Assembly (NCBI GenBank): GCA_016196225.1
Contig: JACPXZ010000035.1
Span: 1-64,000, forward strand
From: Candidatus Peregrinibacteria bacterium
Lineage (GTDB): Bacteria > Patescibacteriota > Gracilibacteria > Peribacterales > Peribacteraceae
DNA: 64,000 bases
Direction of reading: 5' to 3'
Below, piece after piece: positions 43,271 through 52,028 of this stretch. Under the pieces are notes generated by a model. The model ran no database searches and was not told the DNA's origin. It saw nothing but the letters and a program-made list of their open reading frames with translations. Positions within the stretch are counted from its first letter, which is position 1, and each line of letters opens with the position of its first letter. The translations under genes were made by a program, and so were the position numbers.

Positions 43271-43701
43271 AAATAGTCACCGGCTCCAATACGAAGATCC
43301 TGCGTACCCGCACGGAGCCCATTCCCCGTGTCACCAAACGCATTCTCAAACTTATAAAAGATATGGAACAGACGCTCATCGACGTTGAGGGGTTGGGACT
43401 CGCTGCCCCCCAAGTAGGACTTTCTCTCCGCCTCTGTCTTGCAAAAATAGGTGCCCGCATCACACCGTTGATTAACCCATCTATCACCTGGAAAAGCACC
43501 GAACAGGATATTGCCGAAGAGGGGTGTCTCAGTCTCCCCGGAATCAGTGTCAATGTGAAGCGCGCCACACACATCATTGTGCAGTTTATCGATACAAAAG
43601 GTAAATCCCAGGAACGCAAACTCTCCAATCTCTCCGCTCGCATCGTTCAACACGAGGTGGATCATCTCGATGGTATCTTGATCGTCGATTATTGTTCCTA
43701 A
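43258..43701 (+). CDS. def: Peptide deformylase, start codon probably AUU
   Basis: Removes the formyl group from new proteins. Motif 1 GLGLAAPQVG, motif 2 EEGCLSLPG (metal Cys) and motif 3 QHEVDHLDG (metal His pair) are complete. The track begins at ATG 43363, which drops the conserved N-terminal part. In the same frame upstream lies a standard Def start region (LEIVTGSNTKILRTRTEPIP), open back to 43240 but with no ATG, GTG or TTG. An ATT at 43258, overlapping dnaQ, is the best candidate; this is inferred. Confidence 0.85.
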   Translation: MASLEIVTGSNTKILRTRTEPIPRVTKRILKLIKDMEQTLIDVEGLGLAAPQVGLSLRLCLAKIGARITPLINPSITWKSTEQDIAEEGCLSLPGISVNVKRATHIIVQFIDTKGKSQERKLSNLSARIVQHEVDHLDGILIVDYCS

Positions 43702-43994
43702 GATTTCTTATCACGCTCACTGCCCGGTGCTTTACGCATCACTCGTTTCCCACGCGGCTCCCAGGATATCGGCGGCTCGTATACCTTCCCCCTTACCGCC
43801 ATGCGCACGTTCCGTTCCAAAAGTTCCTTTACCTTCCTTTTGACTGCATCTTCAGCAGATGTTCTATCTTTGACAGCATTCTGAATGATGATCGAGAGCA
43901 CGGCACGATAATCATCCACTATGCTCCCAAAAGATTTTCTCGTCAGTTGTAAAAGCAATCCTGTGTGCATATCGGATTCACGCTCGCTACTCAT
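43698..43994 (-). CDS. Hypothetical protein, about 98 residues
   Basis: Charged, mostly helical protein with a basic C-terminus (PRGKRVMRKAPGSERDKKS). A start at 43994 (MSSERES) is likely; 44003 is possible. It overlaps the end of def by four bases, convergently. The amphipathic middle (DDYRAVLSIIIQNAVKD) suggests a small regulatory or nucleic-acid-binding protein, but no family is recognised. Confidence 0.55.
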   Translation of the reverse strand: MSSERESDMHTGLLLQLTRKSFGSIVDDYRAVLSIIIQNAVKDRTSAEDAVKRKVKELLERNVRMAVRGKVYEPPISWEPRGKRVMRKAPGSERDKKS

Positions 43995-44060
43995 ATTAAT
44001 CAATCTAACATATTTTTTTTAAAAATCAAATTTTTACAGATATCAATCATCCATTAGAAT

Positions 44061-45515
44061 ATGGATCAAATAGACCCATTGGACGCTATCATCGGCTTAG
44101 AAATCCATGCCCAGATGAATACCCGCACCAAGATGTTCTGCGGTTGCAGCAACGATGCGTATGGTGTCCCTCCTAATACCCTCATTTGTCCGATCTGCAC
44201 CGGTCATCCGGGGACCCTCCCTGTTCCCAACAGGGAGGCGATATTTAAAGCTATTCGTATGGCTCTCGCTCTTCATTGTACCGTACAAGAACACTGCCAT
44301 TTTGATCGCAAACACTACTTTTATCCGGACCTTCCTCTTGGATTTCAAATCTCGCAGTATGACTTTCCACTCGCACGCTCCGGAGTCGTTCAATACGACA
44401 TCATTGATCACAGTGGAAACGCAACTTCTTCCCATGAGTGCCGCATTCATCGGCTCCACATAGAGAATGATGCCGGGAAATTAACGCACCGTGGGACTCA
44501 TACGCTCTGTGATTTTAACCGTGCGGGGACTCCGTTGATGGAAATCGTCACCGAACCGGATCTCGGGAGCGCTCGTCATGCGGTCGCTTTTGCACAGGAA
44601 CTGCGTCGCATGCTTATTGCCGCACATGCGTCGGATGCCGACATGTTCAAAGGGATGATGCGCTTTGATGCGTCGATTTCTCTCCGCGAAAAAGGGAGTA
44701 CGGTCCTCAATCCCCGGAGTGAAATAAAAAATCTCAACTCGTTTAAAGCCCTCGAGCAAGCGCTCACCTACGAGGAAAAAAGACTGCGGTTGGTATGGGA
44801 AAAAGAAGGAGGCCCCCTCCATCACAACATCACCGTCGGCTGGCTGGATGACGAAGGCAAAACACGACTCCTGCGCGATAAAGAAGAAGCGGCGGATTAT
44901 CGGTATTTCCCCGAACCCGACATCCCTCCCATGCACTTCACGCGCAAAGATATTCAAGCACTTCAAAAAGATCTCCCACCTCCTCCTCGTGAACAAAAAG
45001 AGGCCCTTATCAAACTGGGACTTACTCATAGCGAAGCCCGGGAGCTCATTGATGAACCGCAGTTGCGACTCCGCTTTGATGCGATATTCAAAAAAACTGC
45101 CGACGCGAAGCGATCATCCGGCATCATCCTCACCCAATTGCAGGGATTTTTAAATGCAGCCGAAAAAAACGTTGCCGACGCACCTCCGCTCGAACATCTC
45201 CTCGAATTGGTGGAACATATTGATAACGGAACCGTTTCCGCCAACACCGGGAAGGAAATTCTTCAAAAAATGGTAGAGACAGGGAAACCTCCATCGGCAA
45301 TTATCAAAAGTGAGGGACTGGAAAACATAACGGATGACCGTGCATTGGAAGCAATCATTCAACAGGCAATCGCCGCTAATCCTCAGGCAATCGATTCCTT
45401 GAAAAAAGGTAAAGAAGCCGCTCTCGGAGCCATCGTGGGATGGGTGATGAAAGAGAGTAAAGGGAAAGCAGATCCTCGCAAGGTCAGTGACCTCCTAAAG
45501 AAAATTTTAAAATAA
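44061..45515 (+). CDS. gatB: Aspartyl/glutamyl-tRNA(Asn/Gln) amidotransferase subunit B
   Basis: Kinase/transamidation subunit of GatCAB, which turns Glu-tRNA-Gln and/or Asp-tRNA-Asn into the amide forms. Motifs: IIGLEIHAQMNTRTKMFCGCS with zinc-binding cysteines, LPLGFQISQYDFP, CDFNRAGTPLMEIVTEPDL and EIKNLNSFKALEQAL. The C-terminal helical and YqeY-like tRNA-binding domains are complete. gatA and gatC are not in the window. Confidence 0.95.
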   Translation: MDQIDPLDAIIGLEIHAQMNTRTKMFCGCSNDAYGVPPNTLICPICTGHPGTLPVPNREAIFKAIRMALALHCTVQEHCHFDRKHYFYPDLPLGFQISQYDFPLARSGVVQYDIIDHSGNATSSHECRIHRLHIENDAGKLTHRGTHTLCDFNRAGTPLMEIVTEPDLGSARHAVAFAQELRRMLIAAHASDADMFKGMMRFDASISLREKGSTVLNPRSEIKNLNSFKALEQALTYEEKRLRLVWEKEGGPLHHNITVGWLDDEGKTRLLRDKEEAADYRYFPEPDIPPMHFTRKDIQALQKDLPPPPREQKEALIKLGLTHSEARELIDEPQLRLRFDAIFKKTADAKRSSGIILTQLQGFLNAAEKNVADAPPLEHLLELVEHIDNGTVSANTGKEILQKMVETGKPPSAIIKSEGLENITDDRALEAIIQQAIAANPQAIDSLKKGKEAALGAIVGWVMKESKGKADPRKVSDLLKKILK

Positions 45516-45530
45516 TGATCACTTAAACAC

Positions 45531-45585
45531 CTATCCCCCTCCCCCTTTTAAGGGGGAGGGCTAGGGAGAGGGTTTTAAAAGTGGA
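45531..45585. repeat. Dispersed palindromic repeat, half copy 3
   Basis: CCCCCTCCCCCTTTTAAGGGGGAGGG followed by TAGGGAGAGGGTTTTAAAAG matches the right half of the element at 37385/39198. It lies 16 bases after the gatB stop, between convergent genes, and may act as a bidirectional 3' hairpin. Confidence 0.7.
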
Positions 45586-45605
45586 AAGCGGAATGCAGTG
45601 GACAA

Positions 45606-46046
45606 CTAATCGGCAACCCGTACTTCAATGGAGCCATCGATAAATCCAACTGGATTTTGGTCATCCTTCATTAATTCTTCAATTTTTCTAACAACTTCTT
45701 CACGAGTGAATGCAAAAAATGAACCGATACCTTCAAGAACTCTGTAGATATGCATTTCACCAGGACTTCTCTGGGCGGCGGCTTGGACTACTCCAAAGTT
45801 CTGATACACAGTCGCATCAAGACCAAGTGCATCTGCTTCTTTGCCTGCTTCGCTGGAATACAGACTTACTTTTATATCGTTCTGACCTGTTGTTTCAATC
45901 ATTTTTCTCATCGCCTCTCTCAAACGTTCTGTTAGTTGATCGCGCACTCGTCTGCTGTCTTCCAGATTGCGTGTTCTAACTGGCTCTATCCCTTCAGTCA
46001 AATTGGAGAATACTCCTATCCATGTTTTCACTGCGTTTGTGCTCAT
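45606..46046 (-). CDS. Hypothetical protein, 146 residues
   Basis: From the ATG at 46046 (MSTNAVKTWIGVF) the protein is soluble and mixed alpha/beta, with a basic helical region (RRVRDQLTERLREAMRKMIE) and the C-terminal segment NPVGFIDGSIEVRVAD. I do not recognise a family. The track's 100-residue extension lies antisense to the DUF559 gene and is rejected. The gene sits with the DUF559 gene between two copies of the palindromic repeat, so the pair may be a mobile or recently gained island. Confidence 0.6.
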   Translation of the reverse strand: MSTNAVKTWIGVFSNLTEGIEPVRTRNLEDSRRVRDQLTERLREAMRKMIETTGQNDIKVSLYSSEAGKEADALGLDATVYQNFGVVQAAAQRSPGEMHIYRVLEGIGSFFAFTREEVVRKIEELMKDDQNPVGFIDGSIEVRVAD

Positions 46047-46124
46047 GCTCAATAAGGGAGAGAATACAGTTACTGAGAGTATAATTTTAAAAGCCCGTAA
46101 GGCAATCAAATCTTTCTCTTCATT

Positions 46125-46514
46125 ATGAAAAATCATAGACCTACCAAACGACTGCCTCATTCCATTTCCTTTGCACGCACACTTCGCACAAACCAAACCA
46201 CGATAGAAAAAATCATCTGGAAACAACTGAGAGCACGACGATTTCATCATTTGAAATTTCGAAGGCAAGTTCCTATCGGACCATATATTGCAGATTTCTA
46301 TTGTGCGGAGCACAATCTCATCATCGAGATAGACGGTGGTGTTCATGCCCTACAACAAAAATACGATTGTGATCGTGATACATACCTGCGCAAAAACGGT
46401 TACACCCTTATACGCATTAACAATAGTTTTGTAAAAGAATGGTCTATTGAGACACTCGAAAAAATCGGCAGGGCAGTCGGCATCAACTATGAAAACCAAC
46501 AACCCTCTCTCTGA
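46125..46514 (+). CDS. DUF559 (Vsr-like) endonuclease-fold protein
   Basis: 129 residues with the DUF559 pattern: RTNQTTIEKIIWKQLRARRF, FRRQVPIGPYIADFYCAEHNLIIEIDGG, and YLRKNGYTLIRINN. The D-x-(D/E)xD-like acidic residues belong to the PD-(D/E)XK/Vsr nuclease fold. Often found singly in mobile regions; its target is unknown. The last codons (QQPSL, then TGA) come from a half copy of the palindromic repeat. Confidence 0.85.
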   Translation: MKNHRPTKRLPHSISFARTLRTNQTTIEKIIWKQLRARRFHHLKFRRQVPIGPYIADFYCAEHNLIIEIDGGVHALQQKYDCDRDTYLRKNGYTLIRINNSFVKEWSIETLEKIGRAVGINYENQQPSL

Positions 46515-46540
46515 CTCTCTCCCTTCAAAGGGAGAGAGGA
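46501..46540. repeat. Dispersed palindromic repeat, half copy 4
   Basis: CTCTCTCCCTT pairs with AAGGGAGAGAG, preceded by AACCCTCTCTCTGA, which is the DUF559 stop. The hairpin lies between the convergent DUF559 and efp genes and could end transcription from both. Confidence 0.65.
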
Positions 46541-46556
46541 ACTACGATCTCCTACC

Positions 46557-47114
46557 CTAAGCCCTTTCCCGATACTCCCCTGTCTCCGTATTCACCCGAA
46601 CCATCTCCCCTTCGTTGATAAACAGAGGAACCTGAATAGTAAGACCGGATGAGAGAGTTGCGGGTTTTGTACCCCCTTGAGCGGTGTCTCCCTTCACACC
46701 CGGTGGCGTTTCGACGACTTTGAGATCAACGGTGGGAGGAAGTTGGATCCCGATAGGATGTTCCTCAAACACCAGTGCATCGACTTCCAATCCTTCCGTT
46801 AAATACGGTACTAATTCTTCAATAAGATCAGCCCCGAGCGTGAACTGATCATATGTACTCAGATCCATGAATGTAAAAGAGCCCCCCCCTCCATATAAGT
46901 ACTGACAGTGGCGATATCCGACATCTGCGGGTTCTATTTTTTCACTCCCCTGAAAATTTTGCGCAACGACCGCCCCTGTTTTTAAATTCCGCAACTTGCA
47001 TTGCATATTGGCCTTACTCTGACTTTTGCGTCCAAACTTTGACGCCACAATCAAAAACGGAATCCCGTCAATCTGAATAGCACGGCCGGGCTTGAGGTCG
47101 GTAATCTCATACAT
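46557..47114 (-). CDS. efp: Translation elongation factor P
   Basis: Relieves ribosome stalling at polyproline. 185 residues with the three OB/KOW-like domains: YEITDLKPGRAIQIDG, LRNLKTGAVVAQNFQGSEKI, YLYGGGGSFTFMDLSTYDQF, and the C-terminal GDTAQGGTKPATLSSG and VNTETGEYRERA. The loop that carries the modified residue reads FGRKSQSKANMQC, about three residues longer than in common EF-P, so the modification site is unclear. Confidence 0.93.
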   Translation of the reverse strand: MYEITDLKPGRAIQIDGIPFLIVASKFGRKSQSKANMQCKLRNLKTGAVVAQNFQGSEKIEPADVGYRHCQYLYGGGGSFTFMDLSTYDQFTLGADLIEELVPYLTEGLEVDALVFEEHPIGIQLPPTVDLKVVETPPGVKGDTAQGGTKPATLSSGLTIQVPLFINEGEMVRVNTETGEYRERA

Positions 47115-47126
47115 AAACCAAGTCTA

Positions 47127-48929
47127 CTACAAGAGCCCCTGTTCCTCGCGCAAAAACTTCATTTCTTCCCGCACATATGCCGCATACCACGGTTCTTCCG
47201 CAAAATCTTGATACAACCGGCGCAAAATCCGTGCCCGGTCCGGGTGTCCACGCACGGCTCTTATTTCAGTAAAAAGCTGATTTTCTCGACTCCGTCGCAT
47301 GTTGAAGGTATTCAGTACACGAGCAACAATGCTATGTGCAATTTTTTGTACTTCTTCATCGGTTAAATGAATCACCGGTGGTTGAGGTGACATCGGGAGA
47401 TACGTTACAATATCATTATAAAATGAAGCATTGATATCCCCGACGGTATTTCGTCGTCTTTGCACAGAAAGTGCAAGGTCCGAAAGGAATGTTTTTATTT
47501 CCTTTCGAAGATCCGCCCCCAAATCCTCCTTTGCTAAATTGGAATCAATGAAAGGCTTGATCGCGGTAAAACCATCATACGCTGCAATGACTTGTCCCAA
47601 TCGAACATATTCCGATAGTGCCATCAACGCATCACCTACAAGCACTCCTTCGAGTTCCGCCAGATGCATACTCCCATCGGATCCAACTGTCGCTGTTGCT
47701 TCCAAAACCGCCTGCTTGAGCAGGTATCCCTCTTCTCCGGGGAATGCCACTCCAATGGAAGCAGTATCTTCTCTTAAGACCTGCTCAATTAACTCGGCAA
47801 ACACTTCATCCGATACTAAACCTCCCAATGTTTGCAAAATATCACGATATTCCACAAGAAGCTGTTCGGGTTCGCCTCCGGCAACAATAAGAGCCGATGC
47901 TTCGTTGAGACGACGACTTGCTTGCTTAAGTTGCTTCCTGACTTTCGCTTCTTTTCCAAAAGTCAAAAAAAGATCGATATCTTCCGCCACTCGTTTGACA
48001 GGATACAAAGAAGACGTAGGGAGAATCCCCGCAATGGCGATACGCTCCTCGCGCTCAAGCAGTGCGATGTCCCGACGATGTACCGCATCACGATCAAGAT
48101 TTTGACTGACCCATGTTTGCCCTAAAATCTCCGGAGTAACCCGCTGTACGGTAGGAATATTGCGCTCCCAGAGCCACGTCTGTTCTCCCGCAACAAGGGG
48201 TAGACGCTCTGTATCGTGTAGAATGGTTGCACGCCGATCCCAAACCGATACCGTCACCGTTGTCCCCTCCTCGATCGATACACTCCCTTCATGCAGCAGC
48301 ATGTCGCCATACGACATGGCGATATGCAATGGTTCCACATATGTCGGGAGCAATCCCTGCACCCAAATCTTACCATGGATCAGTGTCAGTGTCGGACTGT
48401 CCAGACCGACCGGACGATTCGACAGATCATGCAATTCGATCGCCGTATATGGCGCAAGTCGAATAACACCGTCATCGTGTAATATAACGGTCGCCTCTCC
48501 GTCACGTGTACGGACAATCGAGTGTTCGTATAATATTTGTTCCTTTGTAAGATTGAGCCACCCGGTATCTCCACTCGATACCGATACTTCCCCCTGAGTG
48601 GGAAAAACCATCACGCGGGACTGTGCGGAAATCGGTGTCACCACAAATAATGCGGGCATTAACTTTAAAACAACAACTGCCGCAACCACTCCAGCCCCCC
48701 ACTTTACAAAACGAATATTGCTAAAAAATCCGTACGGAACGACCAACTGCTCCTGTATGAGCATCCAGATCGATTGCTGATATTCTTTTGGTGCTTCAAG
48801 AACACGTCGCAACTCATGCAGTACCGGCATACTTGTTTGCGTGGCAACACGACGCCAAATACGCTGCTCCACCCCCGGTGAAGGGACAACGCATTGCCGA
48901 ATGGAATGGAGAATTGCTTTTGAGAACAT
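47127..48929 (-). CDS. FecR/DUF5667-like membrane protein, probable partner of the ECF sigma factor
   Basis: About 600 residues from ATG 48929. A short cytoplasmic N-terminal part (possible anti-sigma region) leads to one membrane helix (GAGVVAAVVVLKLMPALFVV). Outside is a FecR-like beta domain (GEVSVSSGDTGWLNL, IVRTRDGEATVIL, IRLAPYTAIEL) and then a helical DUF5667-like region (LYPVKRVAEDIDLFLTFGKEAKVR). It follows the ECF sigma gene by 34 bases. This arrangement fits sensing of envelope state and control of the sigma factor, but no binding site is visible. Confidence 0.8.
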   Translation of the reverse strand: MFSKAILHSIRQCVVPSPGVEQRIWRRVATQTSMPVLHELRRVLEAPKEYQQSIWMLIQEQLVVPYGFFSNIRFVKWGAGVVAAVVVLKLMPALFVVTPISAQSRVMVFPTQGEVSVSSGDTGWLNLTKEQILYEHSIVRTRDGEATVILHDDGVIRLAPYTAIELHDLSNRPVGLDSPTLTLIHGKIWVQGLLPTYVEPLHIAMSYGDMLLHEGSVSIEEGTTVTVSVWDRRATILHDTERLPLVAGEQTWLWERNIPTVQRVTPEILGQTWVSQNLDRDAVHRRDIALLEREERIAIAGILPTSSLYPVKRVAEDIDLFLTFGKEAKVRKQLKQASRRLNEASALIVAGGEPEQLLVEYRDILQTLGGLVSDEVFAELIEQVLREDTASIGVAFPGEEGYLLKQAVLEATATVGSDGSMHLAELEGVLVGDALMALSEYVRLGQVIAAYDGFTAIKPFIDSNLAKEDLGADLRKEIKTFLSDLALSVQRRRNTVGDINASFYNDIVTYLPMSPQPPVIHLTDEEVQKIAHSIVARVLNTFNMRRSRENQLFTEIRAVRGHPDRARILRRLYQDFAEEPWYAAYVREEMKFLREEQGLL

Positions 48930-48963
48930 TGGCACAGATAAGAACGAATAAAAATGGCTTCTG

Positions 48964-49542
48964 TTACGCATTTTTTTGGTCACTTTGCACATCTGGCGGC
49001 AGGAGCTTCTCGAGTTTGCGGAGTGCTCTTAGCTTTAAAATGCGAACCCCCCCCTCTGTCAATCGCAGTACTCGCGCAACGGCTTTGTTCGGCAAATCAC
49101 TTACAAAACTCAACACCAGGACCTCCCGGTATCGCTTTGGGAGTTGCTGCATGGCACGCCGTACGATATTGAGGAGATCCTGCCGTTTCACTCGCGTATC
49201 CGCCCGACTAAACTCATCCGGATCTTCCAGATCCTCCGGAATTTCATCAAATCCCCGTTGGGTCCGGTATACATCAATAACCGTATACCGCGCGATGCGG
49301 AAGAGCCATGCCCCAAACGGCACATGCCGACGCCAGTGATACGTATGCAGTTTCTCCCAGGACTTCACAAAAATATCCGCAACTGCATCTTCCACAAGAT
49401 CCTCCGGGAGACGGAATGCCGTGTACCGGTACACCGGATCAAAGAATACGTTGTATAGTTTTTCGAATGCCTGGGTACTCCCCCCCTGTGCCTCCTGCAC
49501 AAGTGTTTGCAACTCCTCCTCTGTAAGAGACCGATGGTTCAT
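48964..49542 (-). CDS. ECF-type RNA polymerase sigma factor
   Basis: About 192 residues from ATG 49542. Region 2: AFEKLYNVFFDPVYRYTAFRL, DAVADIFVKSWEKL and FGAWLFRIARYTVIDVYR. Region 4: LPKRYREVLVLSFVSDLPNKAVARVL followed by the helix-turn-helix recognition part. The linker is acidic (EIPEDLEDPDEFSR). Encoded with a FecR-like membrane protein, as is common for sigma/anti-sigma pairs. The track start would overlap guaA. Confidence 0.9.
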   Translation of the reverse strand: MNHRSLTEEELQTLVQEAQGGSTQAFEKLYNVFFDPVYRYTAFRLPEDLVEDAVADIFVKSWEKLHTYHWRRHVPFGAWLFRIARYTVIDVYRTQRGFDEIPEDLEDPDEFSRADTRVKRQDLLNIVRRAMQQLPKRYREVLVLSFVSDLPNKAVARVLRLTEGGVRILKLRALRKLEKLLPPDVQSDQKNA

Positions 49543-49574
49543 CGGACAGCCAGTATAGCGTATTTTTTGCCCAT

Positions 49575-51362
49575 TTATTCCCACTCAATAGTTGCAGGCG
49601 GTTTGCTGGTAAGGTCATAGAAAACCGCATCAATACCGGGAAGAGCCAGTAATTCTTCTGCTATATGGTGCAACATTGCCTCCGGCAAACGTGCCGCATT
49701 TGCCGTCATCGCTTCGGTTGATTCCACCGGTCGCAGAACAATCGACTCTCCCCCCGTTTTGATACCGACGGGAAGTAAAACCACGGGAAATTGCCATATT
49801 TTTTCATACAGGTCAGCGGCACGCATCTCTTCGTCTATAATGTTATCAGCAGTGCGCAAAAGATCCGCTCGTTCTCGGGTAACGTATCCCGGCGTGAGAA
49901 CAAACTCCAAAGGTTCAGTATGTGAAAGACAAAAAAGAACACGATTAATGTTTGGATATTTATTCGGAATCTCTGTTGCCAAATTCCAATGTTCTTCGGC
50001 TGGCAATTTCGAATCTGAAAATAATACGATCGCATGTTTGTACGTCCGACTATCCCCCTGTACTCCAACTGATTTGATAGGAAGTATGACATGTTTTGTC
50101 ATCCCGAGCCCTCTTTTTCTCACCATGACATGACTATCCTCGGGTACACACAGTATCCGCACCGCAAGTCCCGGCCCCGGGAACGGATGTCGCCATACAA
50201 GTTCATGCGGCAATCCCAATTCTTCTCCCAAACGTCGCACCTCGTCTTTGTAAAGATCCTTGAGAGGTTCGATCACCTCTCCCCGATCAATCATCGACTG
50301 AATTTCTGGAATACGATTGTGATGCGTTTTGATATGATCAGCGTGCGCCGTTCCTCCGGTTTCGATGGTATCCGGATAGATGGTACCCTGACCCAATAAC
50401 CAGTTTTTTGTTTTACGTGCTAATTTCTTAACGCATACCCGATGCTGAACATTTAAAAATGCTTTGCCGATAATCTTTCGCTTTTCTTCCGGATCATAGA
50501 TGTCTTTGAGTGCAGAAAAAAATTCATCGGAGGCATCTTCCACATGGAGATTGGTCATCCCTACCTTCTTAAATGCATCCTGTACCTCCCGTATTTCGCC
50601 CTTTCTCATCAAACCGATATCAATGAGTAACCCCTGCACATGATCCTGTCCAAGAACCTCGTTAAGGAGAGCAAATGCTACTGTCGAATCCACTCCCCCC
50701 GAAACAAGCATAAACACATTGTAAGTTCCGGCATCTTTACGGACTTGCTCACGGATCTCTTGATGAAAACTCTGCACCGACCACGGAGCGGCATCACATA
50801 GCCCAACAAAATTTTTCAGGATTTGAGTCCCGTACTCCGTATGTGTCACCTCTGGATGAAACTGCACGCCATAAAACTTCCGTTTTTCATCCGCAATCGC
50901 CGCATTGGCGCACGCATCTGATGTCGCCGCCTGAACAAAGCCCTCCGGAACCTTTACTACCTCATCCCCATGACTCATCCACACAGTAAATTCCTCCGGT
51001 ACATTCTGCATTTTACATTCAAGATTCTTAATTTGTGTTCTTCCATATTCCTTCGTCTTCCCTGCTTTGACCTCGCCTCCAAGAATCTTCGCCATCCACT
51101 GGAGTCCATAACAAATCCCAAGGACCGGGATTCCTAATTCAAAAATCTTTCGGTCCCCCTGTGGCGCGCCCCTGTCATACACACTTTGGGGACCTCCGGA
51201 AAGGATAATTCCGGCAGCACCTTTGAGGAGAATCGCCGGTGTCTCCGGTGGCAGAATTTCCGAGAAGGCCCCGCATTCCCGAACCCGCCGTCCGATCAAA
51301 TGCGCATATTGGCCTCCAAAATCGAGGATCACGACGGAGCCCTTGCGTATATACTTCTTCAT
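49575..51362 (-). CDS. guaA: GMP synthase (glutamine-hydrolysing), long form
   Basis: Turns XMP into GMP. The N-terminal glutaminase domain has ILDFGGQYAHLIGRRVRE, the nucleophile in GICYGLQWM and FHPEV. The ATP pyrophosphatase has the P-loop LVSGGVDSTVAFALL, and the C-terminal dimerisation part ends TSKPPATIEWE. At 595 residues it is longer than E. coli GuaA (525), with extra sequence in the C-terminal part (PADLYEKIWQFPVV-like segment AADLYEKIWQFPVVLLP), as in eukaryote-like forms. Confidence 0.95.
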   Translation of the reverse strand: MKKYIRKGSVVILDFGGQYAHLIGRRVRECGAFSEILPPETPAILLKGAAGIILSGGPQSVYDRGAPQGDRKIFELGIPVLGICYGLQWMAKILGGEVKAGKTKEYGRTQIKNLECKMQNVPEEFTVWMSHGDEVVKVPEGFVQAATSDACANAAIADEKRKFYGVQFHPEVTHTEYGTQILKNFVGLCDAAPWSVQSFHQEIREQVRKDAGTYNVFMLVSGGVDSTVAFALLNEVLGQDHVQGLLIDIGLMRKGEIREVQDAFKKVGMTNLHVEDASDEFFSALKDIYDPEEKRKIIGKAFLNVQHRVCVKKLARKTKNWLLGQGTIYPDTIETGGTAHADHIKTHHNRIPEIQSMIDRGEVIEPLKDLYKDEVRRLGEELGLPHELVWRHPFPGPGLAVRILCVPEDSHVMVRKRGLGMTKHVILPIKSVGVQGDSRTYKHAIVLFSDSKLPAEEHWNLATEIPNKYPNINRVLFCLSHTEPLEFVLTPGYVTRERADLLRTADNIIDEEMRAADLYEKIWQFPVVLLPVGIKTGGESIVLRPVESTEAMTANAARLPEAMLHHIAEELLALPGIDAVFYDLTSKPPATIEWE

Positions 51363-51395
51363 AGAGACACTCTACCACTGTCATCCCCCTCTCTC

Positions 51396-52028
51396 ATGAC
51401 ACAACTCCTCGACATCTTCCTCAATCTTGACGTCCACCTTGAGAGCGTCATTACGTCCTACGGTCCTTGGACATACGCCCTTCTTTTCCTCATTATCTTC
51501 TGCGAAACCGGTCTCGTCTTTATTCCCTTCCTCCCCGGGGACTCTCTCCTCTTTGCTGCCGGCGCCATCGCCGGACTTGGGGTCCTGAACCCTCTCACGC
51601 TGATCCTCCTCCTCTCCATCGCTGCCATCATTGGAGACTCCGTGAACTACGCCATCGGAGCGCATATCGGTCCCAAGGTTTTTCGTAAGGAGTCTCGATT
51701 CTTTAAGCATGAACATCTCATACGCACGGAGCACTTTTATGAAGAACACGGCGGCAAAACCATCATCCTCGCCCGTTTTATCCCCATCATCCGAACATTC
51801 GCACCGTTTGTCGCGGGCGTTGGAGCGATGACCTACTCTCGATTTCTTACCTTCAATGTCACCGGTGGAATCTTATGGGTAACACTCTTTGTGGGTTCCG
51901 GAACACTCTTTGGAAACCTTCCCGTCGTTCAGGAATACTTCGAATTCGTCATCCTCGGAATCATTTTTATCTCGCTCCTCCCGGTAGTGCGGCAGTGTCA
52001 GAAGAGAAAGAAAGAAGTGCGCTGCTAA
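51396..52028 (+). CDS. DedA-family (SNARE-associated/VTT) membrane protein
   Basis: 210 residues from ATG 51396. Motifs: IIFCETGLVFIPFLPGDSLLFAAGA, then GDSVNYAIGAHIG, and ARFIPIIRTFAPFVAGVGAM with the conserved arginines. DedA proteins scramble or carry polyprenyl phosphates or phospholipids across the membrane. The long N-terminal extension in the track runs inside guaA antisense and is rejected. Its 3' end overlaps the O-antigen ligase by 62 bases. Confidence 0.9.
   Translation: MTQLLDIFLNLDVHLESVITSYGPWTYALLFLIIFCETGLVFIPFLPGDSLLFAAGAIAGLGVLNPLTLILLLSIAAIIGDSVNYAIGAHIGPKVFRKESRFFKHEHLIRTEHFYEEHGGKTIILARFIPIIRTFAPFVAGVGAMTYSRFLTFNVTGGILWVTLFVGSGTLFGNLPVVQEYFEFVILGIIFISLLPVVRQCQKRKKEVRC

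Noticed and set aside
44033-44060. TTTACA-16-TAGAAT ending directly at the gatB ATG
   Set aside because: Transcription would begin after the ATG, and the next start (TTG 44079) would leave a very short but unproven alternative N-terminus. I do not count it as a promoter.
46047-46346. 100-residue N-terminal extension of the 45606 gene
   Set aside because: It is antisense to the DUF559 gene, which has clear family motifs.
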